From Tridacna crocea (Eukaryota > Mollusca > Bivalvia > Cardiida > Cardiidae), in assembly GCA_943736015.1 (NCBI GenBank), contig OX031061.1, forward strand, positions 53,016,192-53,080,191: a stretch of 64,000 nt of DNA, read 5' to 3'. The notes under the pieces are model-generated. The model was not told the DNA's origin, made no database searches, and was given only the letters and a program-made list of their open reading frames with translations. The translations under genes and the position numbers were made by a program. Of the stretch, positions 24,501-35,223 are shown piece by piece; the stretch's first letter is position 1; each line of letters starts with the position of its first letter.

Positions 24501-25219
24501 GCCGCCTTCCAAACAACTCCTCTATCTTCTCTGCTGAAATCAAAGCAATTGATCTTGCCCTTAATCTAGTTGAAAGTTCTAATTCCAACCGTTTTATTAT
24601 CTTTTCGGACTCTTTGTCAACATTACAGGCTCTTTCAAATCAACAACTTGTGAATCGCTTAATCTGTAGTTTACTTGAAAGGATCTCACAAATTTCTTCT
24701 ACGAATAGATTGGTATTCTGCTGGCTTCCAAGTCATGTAGGTATCAAAGGCAATGAAAATGCTGATAAGTCGGCCAAATCTGCACTTAACCTTCCCATTT
24801 CAGGTTTTAAAGTTCCTCACACTGATTTTAAATCCTCCGTTTTAACACATATCCAATCTTCTTGGCTATCCCAGTGGGATGCTGATGTTTTCAATAAACT
24901 GCATTCAGTTAAACCATCCCTTGGTGAATGGTACCCCGTTTACAGGTCTGTTCGTCGAGAAGAAGTGATAATTGCACGACTTCGAATTGGCCATTCACGC
25001 ATCACACATTCCTGGCTCTTGACCAGAGATGATGTCCCTGAATGTATTCCATGCAATGCAACATTTTCTGTAAAACATATCCTATTAGATTACGTTGACT
25101 TTCAGCCAGTTGGTTCAAAATATTTCAACGTCGATAGTTTAAAGAATCTTTTTGATTCTGTCAGCGTTGAATCTAGTATCGCTTTCATAAAGGAGATTGG
25201 CATTTACAATAAACTGTGA
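21565..25219 (+). pseudogene. LINE ORF2 (endonuclease, reverse transcriptase, RNase H), three frame breaks
   Basis: The start is probably ATG 21565 (MDTIIQWNCRG); an open extension from 21475 is hydrophobic and unlike the family. Endonuclease motifs WNCRG, LQET, GDFNGHN and GSDHFP are all present to about 22190. A frame change near 22500 leads to the reverse transcriptase: YRPIALTS near 23073, FDLESAYD near 23286 and MGVPQE near 23454. A second change near 23500 leads to YVDD near 23552, and a third near 23700 to the C-terminal half. RNase H catalytic residues are visible: YTDGS (24432), SAEIKA (24533), FSDS (24605) and NENADKSAK (24752). A zinc-type CIPC...H motif follows near 25045. Stop at 25217-25219. 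Confidence 0.85.
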
Positions 25220-25802
25220 TATTTACTCTTGAGTTTCTTACTTACCTTTTTACAATATTCTTAATTCCTATAATATTCAGTTTAAATCTCCTCAATGGGA
25301 GGATTAGCCCTCTTGGGGGATCTTATCTCATTGGAGACTGGACCTCTTTAATGGGAGTGTATTGATCCCATTGGAGGCTACAATCTTAACCAGTTTTAAT
25401 GTCATTTCCATGAAAAAGCAATATTACCAGTCTTTAATCTAAAACTGTTGAGTAGGAAGGGATTGCCCAGCCACTCAATATCATATTTTATGCACATTAT
25501 ATATGAACATATTTCTTTTTCATTTAAAAACCTCTTTTTATCAATCAAACATTGACTTCTAACTTTTTTATCACATTCTTAAATCTTATCATTTAAAACT
25601 TTTGAGTATATAGGGATTACCCTGTATCTCGATAATGCCCTTTATGCATACCTTTTAATTCAATTCTTTTATTGTCATTAACGCATTCAAACTTTATTCA
25701 TTTTAAGCAACTCCACTTTTATTAACTTTTAACACAGATATGCGAGCTAAATGACCAAAGCTGCCGATGCGCCGTAAAACAGCATTCATTCATTCATTCT
25801 TT

Positions 25803-26030
25803 AATAGCGAGTCCTACCCCTTGACTATCGGAGGAATACACGTCGTACTTTAGACATTTATCGTTCGTCATTTTTTCAGCATTCATATTCCATTTTTAGG
25901 ACAACGATCTACTTAACAATTTTATTTTGTAAAGATTCTGTTTTCAATTAGCCGAAAAAAAACCCAAGCTTTATTCAGCTTAGAGAGCATGATTGACGTA
26001 TGTACTTTAATAGTTTGTTCATGTTGTCAG
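25803..26030. other. intron 1, 3' remainder with splice acceptor
   Basis: It starts with the second copy of the LINE target-site duplication (25803-25822) and ends in ATGTTGTCAG at 26021-26030, an acceptor for the Ig exon. No other feature seen. Confidence 0.5.
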
Positions 26031-26402
26031 CTATTTTTTCACCTGGATTTGGCACTTCTTCACCGTCCATTTCACCAGATGGAAATGTAAATGTACGTTA
26101 CAACTCGAACTTTACTTTGACGTGTTTATATGAGCATCTTATCACTAACGGTGATCAATTTCAAATATCATGGAGAATAGCGGAAAGACCACAGATTACG
26201 ACTGCTCACAACTGCAAGATTAGAAAAGGATCATACAGAAGTGATATTAGTGTGTCATGCCCAGACTTGAGAAAACAAACTTTAACCTTTGTCCGGGTGA
26301 ATTTGTCATTACATAATACAACATGGAAGTGTGAGCTGAAAATAATTAAAGACCGTATCACCCTCATCGACAGTGATGACTCAACGACGATACATGTAAT
26401 TG
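26031..26402 (+). CDS. secreted or surface Ig-domain protein, exon 2 (Ig-like domain)
   Basis: This 372-bp exon is open throughout and bounded by an AG acceptor and a G|GTAGGT donor; both boundaries are phase 1, the usual phase for Ig-domain exons. The product has the V/I-set pattern: a B-strand Cys in FTLTCLY, the core Trp in ISWRI, and an F-strand Cys in TTWKCEL. There are additional cysteines (HNCKI, VSCPDL) and potential N-glycosylation sites NFT, NLS and NTT. Joined to exon 1 it gives signal peptide plus one Ig domain; joined to the exon at 26765 it ends after eight more residues. The total is about 155 residues with no membrane segment. Molluscan Ig-fold proteins often act in adhesion or immunity; no specific function can be claimed. 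Confidence 0.55.
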
Positions 26403-26764
26403 GTAGGTTGTTTTTGTCTTCTCGATCATAATGTATTTTGTCTAAGAGGCAGCATGTGCAATCTGACTTTGTACTGCACTTTCTCTTTCTCCATTAATGG
26501 ATGTACATGTAGCTCAGTCTTTTATCTCCCCTCCATATAAAATGCCGCAAAACTTTACAGAATCTATAACATTAATGGTCAATGGTACACATTTTATACG
26601 CCTTATAACGGCATTTTTAGAATGCTCTTTTTCATTCTGCTGTACTAGCTGTCAACCTTTCTTAAATGGATATCGTCCAATTTGATGATTTTCGGAATTC
26701 TTGACGATAAAGTATAGATTTCCTCATTCCACGTGTAAAAATGACTTTGATTTCTTTGTTACAG
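26403..26764. other. intron 2 of the Ig gene
   Basis: A 362-bp interval from GTAGGT to TTTGTTACAG. It contains a 62-codon open frame without a recognisable motif. If the donor is skipped, the Ig exon reads nine further codons and stops, so a retained-intron form would also be secreted. Confidence 0.4.
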
Positions 26765-26790
26765 CTACAGAACCATCCACTTACACATGA
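26765..26790 (+). CDS. Ig-domain protein, candidate terminal exon
   Basis: A good acceptor (TTTGTTACAG, ending 26764) is followed in the phase required by exon 2 with codons for ATEPSTYT and then TGA at 26788. This would end the protein directly after the Ig domain. No AATAAA signal was found nearby, and a palindromic MITE starts only 50 bp downstream. The true gene may instead splice to exons outside this stretch. Confidence 0.3.
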
Positions 26791-26839
26791 GCTATTCTGT
26801 TATGTGATGCTAGCTAACAGTTTGCCGTTTCACATCAAC

Positions 26840-27210
26840 ACGGCGGGGAATCACGTGACACAACAACAACAACAACAATGACCGTTATTTGAAAAAAATC
26901 CCCGACTTCAGGTAAGAAAATCTTCAATAATTCCTTTAATACATGACCGATTGAATTTGGTTTGAAGCAGAGAAGGCGGAAGAACTCCAGGGATTTGCTT
27001 GATGTGTTAGATTTTTTAAACAACACCTGATAAAAAAGTTATTGACGAGCAAACAAATTTTTTACCCTGGATAATTCTCTGCTTCAAACCAAATTCCAAT
27101 CGGTCACGTATTAATGGAATTATTGAAGATTTTCTTACCTGAAGTTGGGGAATTTTTTCAAATAACGATCATTGTTGTTGTTGTTGTTGTGTCACGTGAT
27201 TCCCCGCCGT
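26840..27210. mobile_element. palindromic MITE, 371 bp
   Basis: Left arm ACGGCGGGGAATCACGTGAC and right arm GTCACGTGATTCCCCGCCGT are exact complements. Pairing continues through (CAA)n against (TTG)n, the GACCG and CCCGACTTCAGG segments, and on to GGTTTGAAGCAGAG, giving arms of about 130 bp or more around a 100-bp centre. No coding capacity. It sits just downstream of the Ig terminal exon and may lie in its 3' UTR. Confidence 0.85.
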
Positions 27211-27834
27211 TATCAAGGTCTGCACAAATCAAATGTATGACGCAGCGCAAATGATTTAAGCATTCGAAATATGAAGGAGTCATATTTTTCCCGATCAAAA
27301 CTATAACATTTAAGTGGGTTGAAACTAATTGCAAAAGTTTTTATTTTACATTTCACGAAAGAAAATTAATATAATAATCCACAAAAAAAAGTTTCGTTGA
27401 TAATTTATGGTCTGAAAACAGATATTTGTGATTCAGTTTTGCAAATTTCGGAAAAACATACGCGCTGGATACTGACCTCAATAGCCGCCGTATTCAATAA
27501 TTTTCAACCTACATCAAAGTTATCCTGCGAGGTAAATGTAAACCGAAAGGATGATTACCAGCAAAACGAACTTCAACAAAGAAATTTAAATTACCGATAC
27601 ATTTATATCAACAAAACCCCGACGATTAATTGAAAGGTATTCTTTTTTCACTTACCGGTATTTTTCAGTGCAGATTGGTGTTTGATTTCGAGAAGACACC
27701 TCGACGTCGACAATTTATGCGTCCGCTATTCCTAGATCGTTGAGGGTCCTCTGACGAGTGTCAGATCATAAAAATACCAATTTCTTGCGTTTATATAATT
27801 GTACACCAGCTTTAAAGATCAACGAAGTATAGTT
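27211..27834. other. unassigned sequence
   Basis: No supportable feature. The open frame at 27397-27633 has no recognisable motif. Confidence 0.4.
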
Positions 27835-28452
27835 TAAACAAGAGGACCTAGATGATCCTATTTCGCTCACTTGAGTACTAAACAGTAAAGGTCTACAATG
27901 AAGATAAATACCAAATATCAAAGATCAAGGCCAAATAATTCTGACAGGGTATGTAACTGTGTAAAAAGCATTTTCTTTTTTTCCAAAAATCCTTTCACAA
28001 CCCTTCTTATTCAGGGTCATTGAAAGTCAGGATTGTATGGTAAGGGATTGAATTAACTTGGAAGGCCAGGCATTAATTTCCTGGTCAAAATGGTGGTCGA
28101 ATGACAGATTAAAACATCATCGCTCATTGGTAAGGCACATATGAGACTTGTCTCAGTAACTTTTGATCAAATGTCAAAGGATATTGGCTTAGACAGTAAT
28201 CAAGTCAGCGCAAACTAGGAACCCTAGACTAACAGCTCACAACATTATTGACCAATCTATTGGGGCTCAACAAGTCCAGTATGTGAAAGGTAACCCCTTT
28301 TCTGTGACACATCTTACAGAAGAAAGTTGTATCAAAAGACTATCCTAAGGAAAACATGTTTGAAGTTTCATAATGCCAAGGTTTTTAGAAGATATAGGTC
28401 AAGGTGGATGGATGGGCAAACTGACTGTAATTGGTACATAATGAAATTATAC

Positions 28453-31400
28453 ATTTAGTCCCCATGGTGAGCTTTAGTGATCGCCCAATGTCCGTCGTCC
28501 GTCGTGCATCGTCCGTCGTCCACAATTTATTTAAACATTTTCTTCTCCTAAACTACTGGGCCGATCTTGATGAAACTTGGCAGGGATGTTCCTTTGGGTA
28601 AAGCTCTATCAAAGTCATTCAAGAGATTGAATTCTATTCATATCTCTGGTTGCCATAGCAACCAAAAGGAAAAAAATTAGCAAAATCTTTGAAAATCTTC
28701 TCTGAAACAAGATGGCGTAAAGCTTGGATATTTGGGATGGAGCATCTCCTAGTGGACCTGTACCAAGATTATTCATATGATGCCCCAGGGGTGAAAACTG
28801 GCCCCGCCCCGGGGGTCACAAGTTTGAAACACAGGAACAAAGAAGGAAAACTTTAAAATACTTCTTCTCTGGAACAAGAAGGTGCAGAGCTTTGATATTT
28901 GGTATGTAGCATGTTCTAGTGGACCTCTATTAAGATTGTTCATATAATGCCCCTGCGGTCAAAACTGGCCCCGCCCCAGGGGTAACAAGTATGAAACATA
29001 GGTACAAAGAAGGAAAACTTTAAAATTCATCTTCTCTGGAACTAGACGGTGCAGAGCTTTGATATTTGGTATGTACATGTAGCATCTCCTAGTAGACTTC
29101 GACCAAGATTGTTAATATGATACCCCTGGGGTCATAACTGGCCCCGTCCCGGGGTCACAAGTTTGAAACAAAAGAACAAAGAAAGAAAATTTTAAAATTA
29201 TTCTTCTCTGGAACAAGAAGGTGCAGAGCTTTGATATTTGGTTTATAGCATCTCCTAGTATACCTCTACCAAGACTGTTCATATGATGCCCCTAAGGTCA
29301 AAACTGGCTCCGCCCCAGGGTTTACAAGTTTGAAACACAGGAACAAAGAAGGAAAACTTTAAAATATTTCTTCTCTGGAACTAGAAGGTGCAAAGCTTTG
29401 ATATTTGGTATGTAGCATCTCCTAGTGGACCTCTACCAATCTTCTTCATAAGATGCCCCTTGGGTCAAAACTGGCTCCGCCCCGGGGTCACAAGTTTGAA
29501 ACATAGGAATAAAGGAGGAAAAGTTTTAAATTCTTCTTCTCTTGAACAAGCAGGTGCAGAGCTTTGATATTTAGTATGTAGCATCTCCTAGTGGACCTCT
29601 ACCAAGATAGTTCATTTGATGCCCCTGGGGTCAAAACTGGCTCCACCCCGGGGGTCACAAGTTTGAAACATAGGTATAAAGAAGGAAAACTTTAAAATTC
29701 ATCTTCTCTGAAACTAGAAGATGCAGAGGTTGAATATTTGGTATGTTGCATCTCCTAGTAGACTTCTACCAAGATCGTTAATATGATGCCCCTGGGGTCA
29801 AAACTGGTCCTGTCCTGGGGGTCACAAGTTTGAAACATAGGAACAAAGAAGGAAAACTTTAAAATTCTTCTTCTCTGACACTAGAAGCTTCGAAATTTGG
29901 TATGTAGCATCTCCTAGTGGACCTCTAATGAGATTGTTCATATAATGCTCCCCTGGGTAAAAAAAAAAATTCCCTCCACGGGGGTCACAAGTTTAAAACA
30001 TAGGGAAAAAAGAAGGAAAACTTTAAAATTCTTCTTCTCTGACACTAGAAGGTGCAGAGCTTTGATATTAAGTATTTAGCATTTGCTAGTAGACCTCTAC
30101 CAAAATTGTTCATATGATGCTCCTGGGGTCAAAACTGGCCCCACTCCGGGGGTCATAAGTTTGAACCATAGGTACAAGGAAAACTTTAAAAGTCATCTTC
30201 TCTATAACTAGCAGGTGCAGAGCTTGAATAATTGGTATGTAGGATCTCCTAGTAGACTTCTACCAAGATTGTCAATATGATGCCCCTGGGATCAAAACTG
30301 GCCCCGTCCCGGGGATTACAAGTTTGAAACATAGGAACAACGAAATATAACTTTAAAATTCTTTTTCTCCGGAACTGGCAGGTGCAGAGCTTTGATATTT
30401 GGTATGTAGCATCTCCTCGTAGACCTCTAGTTAGATTATTCATATATTGCACCTGGGGTCAAAACTGGCCCCGTCCCGGGGGTCACAAGTTTGAAACATA
30501 GGAACAAAGAAGGAAAACTTTAAAATTCATCTTCTATGGAACTAGAAGGTGCAGAGCGTAAATATTTGGTATGTAGCATCTCCTAGTAGACTTCTACCAA
30601 GATTGTTCATATCATGCCCCTGGGTTCAAAACTGGCCCCTTCCCGGGGGTCACAAGATTGAAACATAGGAACAAAGAAGGAAAATTTAAAATTCTTCTTC
30701 TCCGACAATAGAAGGTGCAGAGCTTTGATATTTGCTATGTTGCATCTCCTAGTAACCTCTATTAGGATTGTTCATATAATGCCCCTGGGGTCAAAAAAGG
30801 CCCCGCCCCGGGGGTCACAAGTTTGAAATATAGGAAAAAAGAAGGAAAACTTTAAAATTCTTCTTCTCTGGAACTAGAAGGTGCAGAGCTTTGGTATTTG
30901 GTATAAAGCATCTCCTAGTTGACTTCTACCAAGATTGTTCATATGACGCCCCTGGGGTCAAAACTGGCTCCACCTCGGGGGTCACAAGTTTGAAACATAG
31001 GAACAAAGACGGAAAACTTTAAAATTCTTCTTCTCTGGAACAAGAAGGTGCAGAGCTTTGATATTTGGTATGTAGCATCTGCTAGTGGACCTCTACCAAA
31101 GTTATTCATATGATGTCCCTTGGGTGAAGCTCTACCTAAGTTGTTCAAGATATTGAATTCCACTCATAACTCTGGTTGCCATTGCAACCAAAAGGAAAAA
31201 AATAGCAAAATCTTTGAAAATCTTCTTCTCTGAAACAAGAAGGCGTAGACCTTTGATATTTGGTACATGTATGTAGCATCTCCTTGTTGACCTCTACCAA
31301 GATTGTTCATATGATGCCCTTGGGGTGAAAACTGGCCCCACAAAGAAGGAATACTTTAAAATTCTTCTTGTCTGAAACAAGAAGGAGTAGAGCTTTGATA

Positions 31401-32368
31401 TTTGGTTCGTATCATCTGCTAGTTGGCCTCTACCAAATTTGTTCAAATGAAGTCCCTAGGGTCCAAACTGGCCCAGCCCGGGGGTCACAAGTTCGAAACA
31501 TAGGAACAAGGAAGGAAAACTTAAAAAAAAATTCTCTGAAACTCAATGTCGTAGAGCTTTGATATTTCATGAGTAGCATCTTCTAGTGGACCTCTACCAA
31601 ATATGATTCAATAATCCCTGGATCCAAACTGGCCCTTCCCTGATGGTCACAAGTTTGAACATGGCAACAAAGTAGGAAAATTTTGAAATTCCTCTGTTCT
31701 GAAACAAGATGAAAACTTCGTACGTGTGCTCCTTATGATAGTCTGCCAATAACAATATTTTGCTTTTTTTAATTGAATGTCATGTCATTGAAAAAGGGGG
31801 GGGGGGGGCTTGGTGTAAATTTTCACTGGCATTTATGAAACTTCAAACATGTTTTCCTTAGGATAGTCTTTTGATACAATTTTCTTATGTAAGATGTGTC
31901 ACAGAAAAAGGGGTTTCGTTTCACATACTGGACTTGTTGAGCCCAATAGATTAGTCAGTAATGTTGTGAGCTGTTAGTCTAGGGTTCCCAGTTTGCGCTT
32001 GCTTGATTACTGTCTCAGCCAACGTCCTTTGACATTTGATCAAATGTTACTGGGACAAGTCTCATTTGTGTCTTACCAATGAGCGAATGTTTTTATCTGT
32101 CATTCGACCACCATTTTGACACGGAAATTAATGCCTGGCCTTCCAAGTTAATTCAATCCTTTACAATACAATCCTGACTTTAAATGACCCTAAATAAGAA
32201 AGGTTGTGCAAGCATTTTTGGAAAAGAAGAAAATGCTTTTTGCACAGTTACATACCCTGTCAGAATTATTTTGCCTTGAACTTTGATATTTGGTATTTAG
32301 ATTTATTGTAGAGCTTTACTGCTTAGTACTCAGGTGAGCGATATAGGACCATCATGGTCCTCTTGTTT
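28453..32368 (+). mobile_element. inner tandem-core (Helentron-like) non-autonomous element
   Basis: It starts near TTTAGTCCCCATGGTGAGCT, followed by iterated GTCCGTCGTCC. A short unique leader contains GGTTGCCATAGCAACC. A long core array follows, then about 540 bp of 3' region closing with ACTCAGGTGAGCG, an AGGACC-ATCAT-GGTCCT hairpin and CTTGTTT. Its insertion joins two halves of a minus-strand relative at a T-rich point (ACAT | TTTATAAC), with no obvious target-site duplication. Core tandem repeats, a 3' subterminal hairpin and insertion into TT are traits described for Helentron-associated elements, including bivalve pearl-type elements. No replicase or helicase is encoded. Confidence 0.65.
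28720..31710 (+). repeat. tandem array, ~17 units of ~166 bp
   Basis: The landmark GAGCTTTGATATTTGGTATG recurs at intervals of 163-172 bp (for example at 28891, 29058, 29230, 29397 and 29563 for its TTTGATATTT part) down to about 31555. Each unit carries CTTCTTCTCTGG, ATCTCCTAGTGGACCTCTAC, GATGCCCCTGGGG and AAGGAAAACTTTAAAATTC phrases. Units differ by scattered substitutions and small indels, so the array is not freshly amplified. Confidence 0.9.
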
Positions 32369-32559
32369 TATAACATGAGGTTTCATGAAATAAAATCAAA
32401 TAACTACTGTCTATCGCTTAACAAGATGAAGTTTAATTACATTTTGTCCTGTAGTGAAAGAGATATTGGTCCATGGTGAAAATTTAGATCAAGCCTTCTT
32501 TGTCAATGACATGACATTTAATGAAAAAAGATAACAAATTGTTATTGGCAGACTATCAT

Positions 32560-33560
32560 AAGGAACATGCGTACAAAGTTTCCATTTAGTTTCAGAACAG
32601 AGGAATTTCAAAGTTTTCCTTTTTCTCTTTCGTATAAACAAACTTGGTAGAAGTCCACTAGAAGATGCTACATACAAAATATCGACTACCAGTCGATATC
32701 TACGAATATCTACGACTTCCAGTTTTAGAGTTATTTTTTTTAATGTTTCCTTCTTTGTTCCCATGTTTCGAACTTGTGACCCCAGGGACATCATTCGAAC
32801 AAACTTGGTAGAGGTCAACTAGCAGATGCTACATACCAAATGTTAAACCTCTACTCCTTTTTGTTTCAGAGAAGAAGAATTTTAAAGTTTTCCTTCTTTG
32901 TTCCTATGTTTCAAACTTGCGACCCCCGGGGCGAGGCTTGTTTTGACTCCAGGGGCATCATATGAACAAATCTTGGTAAAGATTCATTTGGAGATGCTAC
33001 TGTACATACCAAATATCAAAGCTCCGCACCTTCTAGTTTCAGAAAAGAAGAATTTAAAACTTTTCCTCCTTTGTTCTTATGTTTCAAAATTGTGACACCT
33101 GGGGCGGGGCGAGTTTTGGCCGTAGGGGCATCATATGAAAAATCGTGGTAGAGGTCTACTAGGAGATGCTACATACCAAATATCAAAGCCCTGCACCTTC
33201 TGCTTTCAGAGAAGAACAATTTTAAACTTTTCCTTCTTTGTTCCTATGTTTCAAACTTGTGACCCCAGGGGCGGGGCCAGTTTTGACCACAGGGCATCAT
33301 ATGAACAGTCTTAGTAGAAGTCTACAAGGAGATGCTACATAGCAAATATCAAAGCTCTGCACCTTCTAGTTTCAGAGAAGAAGAATTTTAAAGTTTTTCC
33401 TTCTTTGTTTCTATGTTTCAAACTTGTGACCCCCAGGGCGGGGCCAGTTTTCATCCCAAGGATATCATATGAATTATCTTGGTAGAGGTTCACTAGGAGA
33501 TTTTACATACAAAATATCAAAGCTCTACGCCTTTTACTTTCAGAGAAGAAGATTTTCAAA
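32560..33560 (-). repeat. tandem array, ~6 units of ~166 bp (minus strand)
   Basis: The complement of the landmark (CCAAATATCAAAGCTC) recurs near 32680, 32840, 33010, 33178, 33344 and 33512. These are the core units of the outer element, inverted relative to the larger array at 28720-31710. Confidence 0.85.
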
Positions 33561-33740
33561 AAAAGTGCTATTTTTTTTCCTTTTGGTTGCCATGGCAACC
33601 AGATGTATCAGTGGAATTCAATCTCATGAACAGCTTTGGTAGAGCTTTACCCAAGGAATATCCTTGCTAGGTTTCATTAAGATGGGCCCAGTGGTTTAGG
33701 AGGATAAGGTTTTTAAAGAAATTTTGGACGACGGACTCAC

Positions 33741-34643
33741 TGTATGGAAACTCTGTAAGGGAAATTTCTTCGGTGAATTCAAGATGGCGGACACGTGTTA
33801 TTGACAAAGCAAGTGTCGTTTAATTTTGGTCCATACTTGTTTCAAATTACATACCCTACAACGTGTAAGGTACCAATCTAAAGAGCTTCGATTGAAAAAT
33901 CAAGCGATAGTAGCTTATGAGAAAACGGGAGTGCCTCTTGTCCGTAATCCCGCGCTGAACATGATGTTCGATGAAGTTTAAAAAATAAGCGTGACACTGG
34001 AAGAAAACTGGCTTTATTTCAGCAAATGGAAAGCTAATGATAAAAGAATGTGCCTAGATCGGTGGGGAAATGTCATATTCTTACAACTGTACCAAAATAC
34101 GTTGCTTATATTTACTGATTTAGCTGTTATAAAGTTTTAAAATTTTTCATGGTTTACTCTTCGGTGCAAACCGAAACTAAACTACTGTACGGTTGGGTGA
34201 TCGGAATTTCTGTACGCTTCGGTAGCAAATGAAAAGTCAACAATCTGTACGCTTCGGTGAAAATGATTAAAGGAGAAAAGTGCCAGAACAGTCTACTTGT
34301 ATTTCCCGTACAGCGAGAATTCCATATACAAGTACATGAAACCTTTCTGTGTCATTTACTCTATATCTTGTTTCTTATGTTAAAACCGTACAATTAATGT
34401 CTCAAAAATGAGTCACGCCATGGTTTCCTGGCTTTGTAAGGATTCAATAGAGAATTCCTTGTTATTCCTATTTTCTAAAGGAAAAGTACGAGTCATTTTA
34501 AAATAGTGTTTAAAATTACTGTAAATAAAAAAAAACTTATCCCAAGATAAAACTACAATGTATCATCGTATTCAGATGACCTCGATCAAGACTTTTATTC
34601 GGGTATACTAAATACCGGAGTGTAACAAAATAAAGATATGTTA
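33741..34643. other. unassigned; YY1-like motif at 33788-33798
   Basis: No repeat end was identified. CAAGATGGCGG at 33788-33798 resembles the YY1/translation-start motif seen in housekeeping promoters, but the frame opened by its ATG closes after six codons and no donor site follows. Around 34140-34250 CTGTACGCTTCGG occurs twice and a CTTCGGTGCAAACCGAA inverted pair once. Confidence 0.3.
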
Positions 34644-34848
34644 TTAACCCTTTTCCTGCTGAATAAATTGAATGAAACTTTTCAAGCCCATAGAAAATTC
34701 CAAATGGTGCTCTTCATTTTTTGCAGAAAAATATCTTCTTATCGGACTGTGTAGATCCAAGATCAGACGGTACGTTCTGTGCAGTCTGATCTTGATCTAC
34801 ACGGTCCACAAAAAGTCAGCAAGTCGCGATCAGCAGTCTAAGAGTTAA
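34644..34848. mobile_element. TTAA-type MITE, 205 bp
   Basis: It begins TTAACCCTTTTCCTGCTGA and ends TCAGCAGTCTAAGAGTTAA, so the ends are inverted and bounded by TTAA. The centre holds a strong inverted pair (GTAGATCCAAGATCAGAC against GTCTGATCTTGATCTAC, 34749-34798). The style is piggyBac-like. The GATCAGAC/GTCTGATC core word also appears in the arms of the giant fold-back near 57635 and 58060. Confidence 0.7.
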
Positions 34849-34850
34849 CA

Positions 34851-35212
34851 GAATGTAACAAAATGTTACGAAATGTAGGTGACCTGATCAGTTTGTGAAT
34901 CAATTCGTAACATTTTTTTGTTTCTGTCTCTAAATTCCGTAACATTTCTTGAATAAGACATCTACTGTTTGTAATATTTTGTTACATTCCGTAAATTAGG
35001 CATCTAAATGCCGTTGGATTTTGTATTATCTCGGGTATTTCCTGTTTTAGGCATCTACATTTTATTACATTCCAGTAATTATGCAGGTCCTTTATGACTG
35101 CATATGAAAACTGAATGTCGGAAATTATTGACAATATGCATTGATATTTTATCTAGACATTGTCGCCTTCTAGGAGGTTCCCAATTGCCTTTTCATATGC
35201 TGTCATAAAGGA
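34851..35212. repeat. two small fold-back repeats
   Basis: First, GAATGTAACAAAATGTTAC (34851-34869) pairs with GTAATATTTTGTTACATTC (34971-34989). Second, TCCTTTATGACTGCATATG (35087-35105, continuing into AAAA) pairs with CATATGCTGTCATAAAGGA (35194-35212). Each is a 125-140-bp hairpin-forming, MITE-like segment without coding capacity. Confidence 0.55.
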
Positions 35213-35223
35213 TAATACCTTGC

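Larger units (their letters stand above)
19299..25802 (+). mobile_element. full-length I/Nimb-like LINE with RNase H, in the intron of the Ig gene
   Basis: The element is about 6.5 kb: a 5' UTR (19299-19845), an ORF1 with CCHC zinc knuckles, an ORF2 with endonuclease, reverse transcriptase, RNase H and C-terminal zinc motif, a 3' UTR, and a tail of four ATTC-type tetramers (CATTCATTCATTCATTC, ending near 25799). It is flanked by a ~20-bp target-site duplication (19279-19298 and 25803-25822). The RNase H domain and CCHC-bearing ORF1 place it in the I superfamily; Nimb is the best guess within it. Complete ends with only a handful of coding breaks suggest a fairly young insertion. It lies in the sense direction of the host gene. 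Confidence 0.85.
27835..33740 (-). mobile_element. outer tandem-core (Helentron-like) element, split by a nested relative
   Basis: Read on the minus strand, this element begins near 33740 with a GTCCGTCGTCC tract (its extreme 5' hairpin is lost) and runs through about six ~166-bp core units to about 32400. It resumes at about 28450 and ends at 27835 with the family's 3' terminus (CTCAAGTGAGCG, hairpin, CTCTTGTTT). The two pieces are separated by an intact element of the same family in the opposite direction (28453-32368). The 3' part of the outer element (27835-28380) is the reverse complement of the inner element's 3' part (31840-32368) over about 540 bp, which at first sight mimics giant terminal repeats. 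Confidence 0.65.

Noticed and set aside
27835-32368. A single transposon with ~540-bp terminal inverted repeats
   Set aside because: The inverted ends are explained better as the matching 3' ends of two oppositely oriented relatives, one nested in the other; the outer element's remainder continues to 33740.
33789-33809. First exon starting at ATGGCGGACACG
   Set aside because: The start motif is good, but the frame stops after six codons with no donor site before it.
34749-34798. Intrinsic terminator or structured RNA
   Set aside because: The strong inverted pair is the centre of a TTAA-bounded MITE in a eukaryotic context.
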